Source of the DNA: Desulfobacteraceae bacterium
GTDB lineage: Bacteria; Desulfobacterota; Desulfobacteria; Desulfobacterales; Desulfosarcinaceae
Direction: 5' to 3'
Assembly: GCA_027025615.1 (NCBI GenBank)
Contig: JALVQM010000362.1
Location: 1 to 10,393 of the forward strand
Length of the DNA stretch: 10,393 nucleotides
Made by a program: the position numbers and the translations under genes. The notes under the pieces were generated by a model, which was given only the letters and a program-made list of their open reading frames with translations, ran no database searches and was not told where the DNA came from. Each line of letters opens with the position of its first letter. The first letter of the stretch is position 1. This document shows positions 6,884 through 10,393 of this stretch, piece after piece.

Positions 6884-6972
6884 GACAGGGTACTTTCTCC
6901 TCCTCCGCGGGAAGGCGGCAACCAAGTCTTAACACTCTATAATTTTTTATGCAATCGGACAGGGTCAGTCCA

Positions 6973-7502
6973 AAACCTCGAAATCTACTCCAAATGATTG
7001 TTACCTTTGGGCTTTCTGTTTGTTGTGATATTCCATTAACCATCAGAGTTATCTACTAAAATATTTCAGGGTAGTTTTCCTATTTCGCCCAAAACTGAGA
7101 TTTCGGTTTCCATTCAATGCCAGCGTAGGCCTATTACTTTCCAAAACCAATAATGCAACCAGAGAGAGCAAGAAGAGGGGAGGGAGGCCTTTTACTTGTG
7201 CGCAGGGAGATTAAGAAATAAAATAATCGTAACAAACCTCCTAACTCTAAAAGTTTTTATTTATATATCAAATCACCAATAAATATCCCGTTGGAATATA
7301 ACGACATAATTCACTTGTTTTAAACTCTGTCACGTGCCTTTTACTGTTCCAGCCATAATATCATACTTTAGCCTTAATTGCAAAAACCGTGAAATAGCAT
7401 GTAGTAAGCACCTCATTTGTCCGGTCGAATTAGCAAATGAACTGTCGGCTTTTTTGGCGGCAGGCAGTTATACGTGTCATCAAATAGGTGATCAAATGAC
7501 GC
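6973..7502. other. 530 bases without a recognisable gene
   Basis: AT-rich sequence to the right of the IS3 element. ORFs crossing it are short and unlike any family I know. It holds a purine-rich tract at 7161-7188 (GAGAGAGC, AAGAAGAGGGGAGGGAGG) and two loosely similar AGGCCTxTTACTT strings near 7126 and 7186. The last part (about 7433-7502) could be decayed transposase sequence leading into the next fragment, but I cannot align it. Confidence 0.5.
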
Positions 7503-7830
7503 TTTATCCCCCTGCAGCTGCTGTATGCGCAGCTTTGGGACGAGGAATCGATCCGGGTGATTTTCATTGTGCCGCAGGCGGTTTTTGAGCGATACGGGGT
7601 ACCAATGAGCTTGTACAGCGACCGTGCCAGCCGGGCGTTTGGAGCATACGAACCGCACGCTTTAAGACCGGGTGGTCAACAAGCTGCGTGCCGCAGACAT
7701 CAGCGATGTGGACACCGCCAACCGCTACCTGCGCGAGCATGTGGACGGCAGGCAGAGCATCTGGCTTGGGCCGAGGTGTTTGGAAATCTGCGATTACAAG
7801 GCCAGGGGCTTGAAGCCAAGAAGCGCACAG
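7503..7830 (+). pseudogene. ISNCY (IS1202-like) transposase fragment with internal deletions
   Basis: A scrambled remnant of a DDE transposase of the ISNCY/IS1202 type. The first frame (about 7512-7650) gives LLYAQLWDEES, then AVFERYGVPMSLYSDRAS, matching the strand-helix-strand around the second catalytic Asp. The family would continue with about 60 residues (ThrGlnxGRAL...AYSPQARGRSER); these are missing. The next frame (about 7669-7815) gives VVNKLRAADISDVDTANRYL and REH, matching the segment after the catalytic Glu. It then jumps straight to VDGRQSIWLGPRCLEICDY, matching the far C-terminal beta domain, so about 70 more residues are missing. At least one frameshift and two deletions make it inactive. 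Family matches are from memory. Confidence 0.65.
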
Positions 7831-7841
7831 TCAGGAATGCT

Positions 7842-7864
7842 GCATGACAGGCATGTCACGATGC
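7842..7864. repeat. Inverted repeat after the ISNCY fragment
   Basis: GCA-TGACA and TGTCA-(CGA)-TGC surround a GGCA loop: a perfect 5-base inner stem with a bulged outer 3 bases. Function unknown; it may be chance. Confidence 0.3.
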
Positions 7865-7899
7865 TTGCTTTAGCGCCTGGAAGATGTGATCATTTTAAT

Positions 7900-7968
7900 C
7901 CGTCGATCTATGGGAGATATTTATCCCTTGACAACCGAAGGCCATATAGATGTTAGGTGTTTATTTTT
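7900..7968 (+). repeat. 65-base direct repeat, copy B
   Basis: Second copy of the repeat at 2548-2614. The 20-base identical core is at 7920-7939, followed by GGCCATATAGATGTT where copy A has AGCCGTATAGAGGTT. It follows the ISNCY fragment and overlaps the last codon or two and the stop of the methyltransferase gene. Confidence 0.7.
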
Positions 7969-8873
7969 CTCCCGTAAACGTTAATCATCATGCCAAGATG
8001 GATAGCATCAATTGCCTTAAGCGACATCAGTGACAATGCGTTTATAATTGGCAGCATCGGTTTGCCTATTTTGGGCATTCGCTTTTCGAAGGTTCTATTT
8101 GGTATCCTTGATACCCATTGTATGGCCTCTACTTTATAGCCATGTTTTTCTAATAAGCGGGAAAGGCTATTCGGGTTGAAAAAATTCAAATGCGCAGGAG
8201 GACAAATGTAAGGCTCGTTTTTTTGCATAATCATTCGAAAAATACTGCCAAAATTAGGCAATGCTATAGCTATGACCCCATCGTTTACCAATAGTCTATG
8301 AGCTTTGCTTAGCCACAAGTTTATATCTAAAGCATGTTCGAGTATTTGACTCATTAATATGGCAGAGAAGGATTCTGCCGAATAATCGAAATCTTCGAAT
8401 GAGCAAGCAATAGGATTTAACCCTGTAATCTTGCTGGCGATCTTTCTTTCAGTGTCAGCCAACTCCAATGCAATAACATCGAATCCTGATTCCAACGCCT
8501 CTTTTGAGAAACAACCATAACCACAACCAATATCTAAAAATCTAGTGTTGGGTATTTTCGAAGTCAGTGACTTGATGGTTTTTATCATTCTCTTGGCATC
8601 AATAGTGGAGTTCGGATCATTCTTTTCATTGGAGAGAATTGTATCTAAGTTATGATTTTCACTTGCGTTCTCGCCTTGGCCGTGCCCAAATTTCGAGTAG
8701 TATCCTATTAAAAAACCAAGAGAAGGTCTTGGATTGACAAATGCAAATCCACATGATCCACACAAATCAATATTATAGGTATCGATATCCGTTTTTTTTA
8801 CCCGCCAGCTTCCTATTGCCCCTGAACATATGGGACAAGTTTCATATTTGATTTGTTCTGAAGTGCTTATCAT
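7953..8873 (-). CDS. Class I SAM-dependent methyltransferase with N-terminal zinc ribbon
   Basis: A 306-residue cytoplasmic protein. The N-terminus holds a four-Cys zinc ribbon (C13-P-I-C16 and C38-G-S-C41) followed by FAFVNPRP. The Rossmann methyltransferase domain starts at about 108: motif I FLDIGCGYG at 112-120, the acidic end of strand 2 at E137 (VIALELAD), an FSAILMSQILEH segment at 169-180, HRLLVNDGVIAIALPN at 192-207, and PPAHLNFFNPNSLSRLLEKHGY at 225-246. This layout is common in Methyltransf_11/23 enzymes near cell-surface sugar loci, but no such locus is visible here, so the substrate is unknown. There is no clear Shine-Dalgarno before the ATG. The 110 bases to the upstream DUF805 gene contain two stem-loops; the genes may or may not be co-transcribed. 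Confidence 0.9.
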   Translation of the reverse strand: MISTSEQIKYETCPICSGAIGSWRVKKTDIDTYNIDLCGSCGFAFVNPRPSLGFLIGYYSKFGHGQGENASENHNLDTILSNEKNDPNSTIDAKRMIKTIKSLTSKIPNTRFLDIGCGYGCFSKEALESGFDVIALELADTERKIASKITGLNPIACSFEDFDYSAESFSAILMSQILEHALDINLWLSKAHRLLVNDGVIAIALPNFGSIFRMIMQKNEPYICPPAHLNFFNPNSLSRLLEKHGYKVEAIQWVSRIPNRTFEKRMPKIGKPMLPIINALSLMSLKAIDAIHLGMMINVYGRKINT

Positions 8874-8905
8874 TGAGTTTACTTTTGTGTTTGTGCTTGA
8901 CGTAA

Positions 8906-8918
8906 CGGCCCACGGCCG
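8906..8918. repeat. GC-rich hairpin between the DUF805 and methyltransferase genes
   Basis: CGGCC-CAC-GGCCG: a perfect 5-base stem with a 3-base loop. No T-run follows on either strand, so intrinsic termination is unsupported. Confidence 0.4.
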
Positions 8919-8933
8919 GCAAGAACCTTTGAT

Positions 8934-8970
8934 AAACCAACGAACTTCGAACGTTTTGTTCGGCGGGTTT
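8934..8970. repeat. Imperfect inverted repeat just after the DUF805 gene
   Basis: AAACC-AA-CGAAC (8934-8945) pairs with GTTCG-GC-GGGTTT (8958-8970) across a 12-base loop, with an internal bulge. It lies 14 bases past the DUF805 stop and could act in 3' end formation, but lacks a terminal T-run. Confidence 0.4.
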
Positions 8971-8983
8971 ACTCACGTGAATA

Positions 8984-10393
8984 CTATCTTGATCGCACAA
9001 GAGGATCAGTTCTCCCGGACTCAATATCTTTCAACTCTTCACATGCCCATCCCGCTCCTTGCTGGCATGCTCTGCGTAAAGACTGTATTTCCATTGCCCG
9101 CATCATTTTTCTTTTTATAGGCAGCTCCTTAGCCTGTCTTTCTTTTTTTTCGATTTCCTTTTGTTTTCTGATTTGCTCCATGACATATTTTGGTTGGGGA
9201 CGCTGAATCTTACCGGATAGTCCGCCAGCTTTTAACAATAAAAAACGCCCCTGAAGCTTTAGCGAACTCTCTATTATAAGTTGCGCCTTCTTATTTTTTT
9301 TTACAAAAACTAATGAACGGCGATTGTCAAATAATACATCATTAATATCATTAACCAAGTAACCATATATTTCGTCTTTGTCTTCTTCCGCGACCTTGTC
9401 CCTGACGTTTGTCATGAATTTATCACTTAATACTATTGTTTCCAGCACATAATGTGCTACGTCATCAGGAGGTAAATGCTTGTACCTGTATGCAGTCTGA
9501 GCTGTAAATTCCATCAACTCAACCAAATTATCTAAGTTTTTGTTGAATTCAACTTTAGAGTCAAAGTTCAGTCCCGATTTTACCAATTCAACATGATCAT
9601 TAAATTTAGAACTAATATGCATCTCGAATACCTTTGCTGCTAATAAAAAAGCTGCTACAGCAAGGAGAGCAAAGCCGACCTTTTTTGACCATAAAAATTG
9701 ACGATAACTATGAATAGTTCCTATATTCAACTTCGGAACATGTTTAATCGGTACTGATTTCTTGGGCAGGGTGCCATACTTATTTTCGTAAGGTTGAGAA
9801 TCCTCAAGAAAAAACAGAATTCTTACTAATGGAACAAGCATCCACCATCCGCTATGGCCTGCATCATGTAGCCTGCGCACTGTAACATTGAACCAGGGAC
9901 GGAGGTGAGCAATAAAGATTGGCACCCCAACAATCAACGCGGCTTTATGTCCAAGGACGATTTCAAAGATTCTGGATGGCAGCCCTATAATTATTAGAGA
10001 AAAAAAGGAAAAATAGAAAAATTCTTTTCTCGTGGAACGACCTCCATTATCTTTTTTTCTTGTCCATGCAAATAGATACCAATTCCATCCCTCAATAAAC
10101 CAATTTACTTTTTTATTATTGTTTTCTTCCTTTTTGGTGTCTTGATGTGCTATAGACAAATCTGGACTATTAATAGTCTTTTTTGCTTTTGCATAGACAA
10201 AACCACATTTTGGACATTCATAATCTGGAGCAAGGTCTGTGGCTTTTCTTATATATTTACATTTTGGACATATTTTAACTCCACTAGTTGGTTTGTTTTG
10301 TTTCTTACTTGAAGCAGGTGATCTTTCAGATAAAGGTTCAAGAGATACTAAACAGCCAGCCTTTTCTAAAGCAGATTGGTAGGCAATTGCTGT
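8984..10393 (-). CDS. DUF805 membrane protein with N-terminal zinc ribbon, 5' end outside the window
   Basis: The frame is open from the right edge to TAG at 8984-8986, giving 469 residues without a start. A shorter version from TTG 10159 is possible but would cut off the zinc ribbon. In-window numbering: AIAYQSALEKAGCLVSLEPL at 2-21 looks like the final helix and strand of an upstream domain. A zinc ribbon follows at 41-69 (C42-PK-C45, C60-PK-C63, pattern CPKCxYxRxxTDxAPDYECPKCGxxYAK). DUF805 spans about 98-207, with hydrophobic segments, the signature VRRLHDAGHSGWW at 172-184 and DSQPYENKYG at 198-207. A further membrane helix lies at about 239-256 (VGFALLAVAAFLLAAKVFEM). The roughly 200-residue charged, mostly helical C-terminal region resembles nothing I know and ends in a Lys/Glu-rich stretch and a small Cys-containing tail (ACQQGAGWACEEL). 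DUF805 has no established biochemical function. Confidence 0.85.
   Translation of the reverse strand, partial: TAIAYQSALEKAGCLVSLEPLSERSPASSKKQNKPTSGVKICPKCKYIRKATDLAPDYECPKCGFVYAKAKKTINSPDLSIAHQDTKKEENNNKKVNWFIEGWNWYLFAWTRKKDNGGRSTRKEFFYFSFFSLIIIGLPSRIFEIVLGHKAALIVGVPIFIAHLRPWFNVTVRRLHDAGHSGWWMLVPLVRILFFLEDSQPYENKYGTLPKKSVPIKHVPKLNIGTIHSYRQFLWSKKVGFALLAVAAFLLAAKVFEMHISSKFNDHVELVKSGLNFDSKVEFNKNLDNLVELMEFTAQTAYRYKHLPPDDVAHYVLETIVLSDKFMTNVRDKVAEEDKDEIYGYLVNDINDVLFDNRRSLVFVKKNKKAQLIIESSLKLQGRFLLLKAGGLSGKIQRPQPKYVMEQIRKQKEIEKKERQAKELPIKRKMMRAMEIQSLRRACQQGAGWACEELKDIESGRTDPLVRSR

Larger units (their letters stand above)
5691..6972 (-). mobile_element. IS3-family insertion sequence, 1282 bp
   Basis: The element carries orfA and orfB in the typical IS3 order. 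Proposed ends: TGAACCCCTAAAACTGCA at 5691 and, read inward from 6972, TGGACTGACCCTGTCCGATT. They begin TG and match only imperfectly (TGxAC, then CCC.T and GCA with gaps), but size, TG...CA termini and IS150-like end sequence fit. AAA flanks both sides (5688-5690 and 6973-6975), consistent with a 3-bp target duplication but weak in A-rich DNA. The exact boundaries are inference; the two genes are secure. Confidence 0.65.

Noticed and set aside
6822..7043. 73-codon minus ORF upstream of IS3 orfA
   Set aside because: Overlaps orfA out of frame, spans the proposed IS end, and has no family resemblance.
8881..8983. Possible integron attC site from the paired stems
   Set aside because: No convincing GTTRRRY/RYYYAAC core pair, and no integrase or cassette array nearby.
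1..10393. CRISPR array, tRNA or rRNA
   Set aside because: No regularly spaced short repeats, no cloverleaf with a CCA-type end, and no rRNA motifs seen on reading both strands.

Overview
The window reads as accessory DNA from a Gram-negative bacterium. A deltaproteobacterial (Desulfobacterota-like) host is my inference, from family resemblance of the hybrid histidine kinase with its binding-protein partner, the DUF2007 and DUF805 zinc-ribbon proteins, and the insertion sequences. No rRNA, tRNA or housekeeping gene is present to confirm it. All intact host genes are on the minus strand. The two dead transposase fragments are on the plus strand.

Layout from left to right. 1-408 holds no gene I can name. 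409-834 is a YpeA-type GNAT acetyltransferase. 979-1332 is a small zinc-ribbon DUF2007 protein. 1586-1894 is an intact HigA-type antitoxin. It is preceded, in the right place and at full family length, by a wrecked higB toxin gene (1904-2173) with an early stop, a one-base frameshift and a small 3' deletion. 2254-2548 is an internally deleted IS110-type transposase fragment. 2622-4508 is a hybrid sensor histidine kinase whose ATG overlaps the stop of a family-3 periplasmic binding protein (4505-5344, or to 5518 if the upstream start with a strong Shine-Dalgarno is used). 5691-6972 is an IS3-family element with orfA and orfB. 6973-7500 is gene-free. 7503-7830 is a multiply deleted ISNCY (IS1202-like) transposase fragment. 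7953-8873 is a zinc-ribbon class I methyltransferase. 8984-10393 is a DUF805 membrane protein with an N-terminal zinc ribbon that runs off the right edge.

The binding protein and kinase look like one sensory unit: a periplasmic solute receptor feeding a membrane kinase with its own receiver domain. The higBA locus looks like a toxin-antitoxin pair that lost its toxin and kept its antitoxin, ribosome binding site and perhaps its promoter. About 65 bases recur in direct orientation at 2548-2614 and 7900-7968, just past the 3' ends of the kinase and methyltransferase genes and bracketing a 5.4 kb segment. With three transposase families in 10 kb, this points to a region shaped by repeated insertion and decay. 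I see no convincing wholly new system. The most unusual items are the dead toxin with a live antitoxin, the repeat pair, and the C-terminal region of the DUF805 protein.
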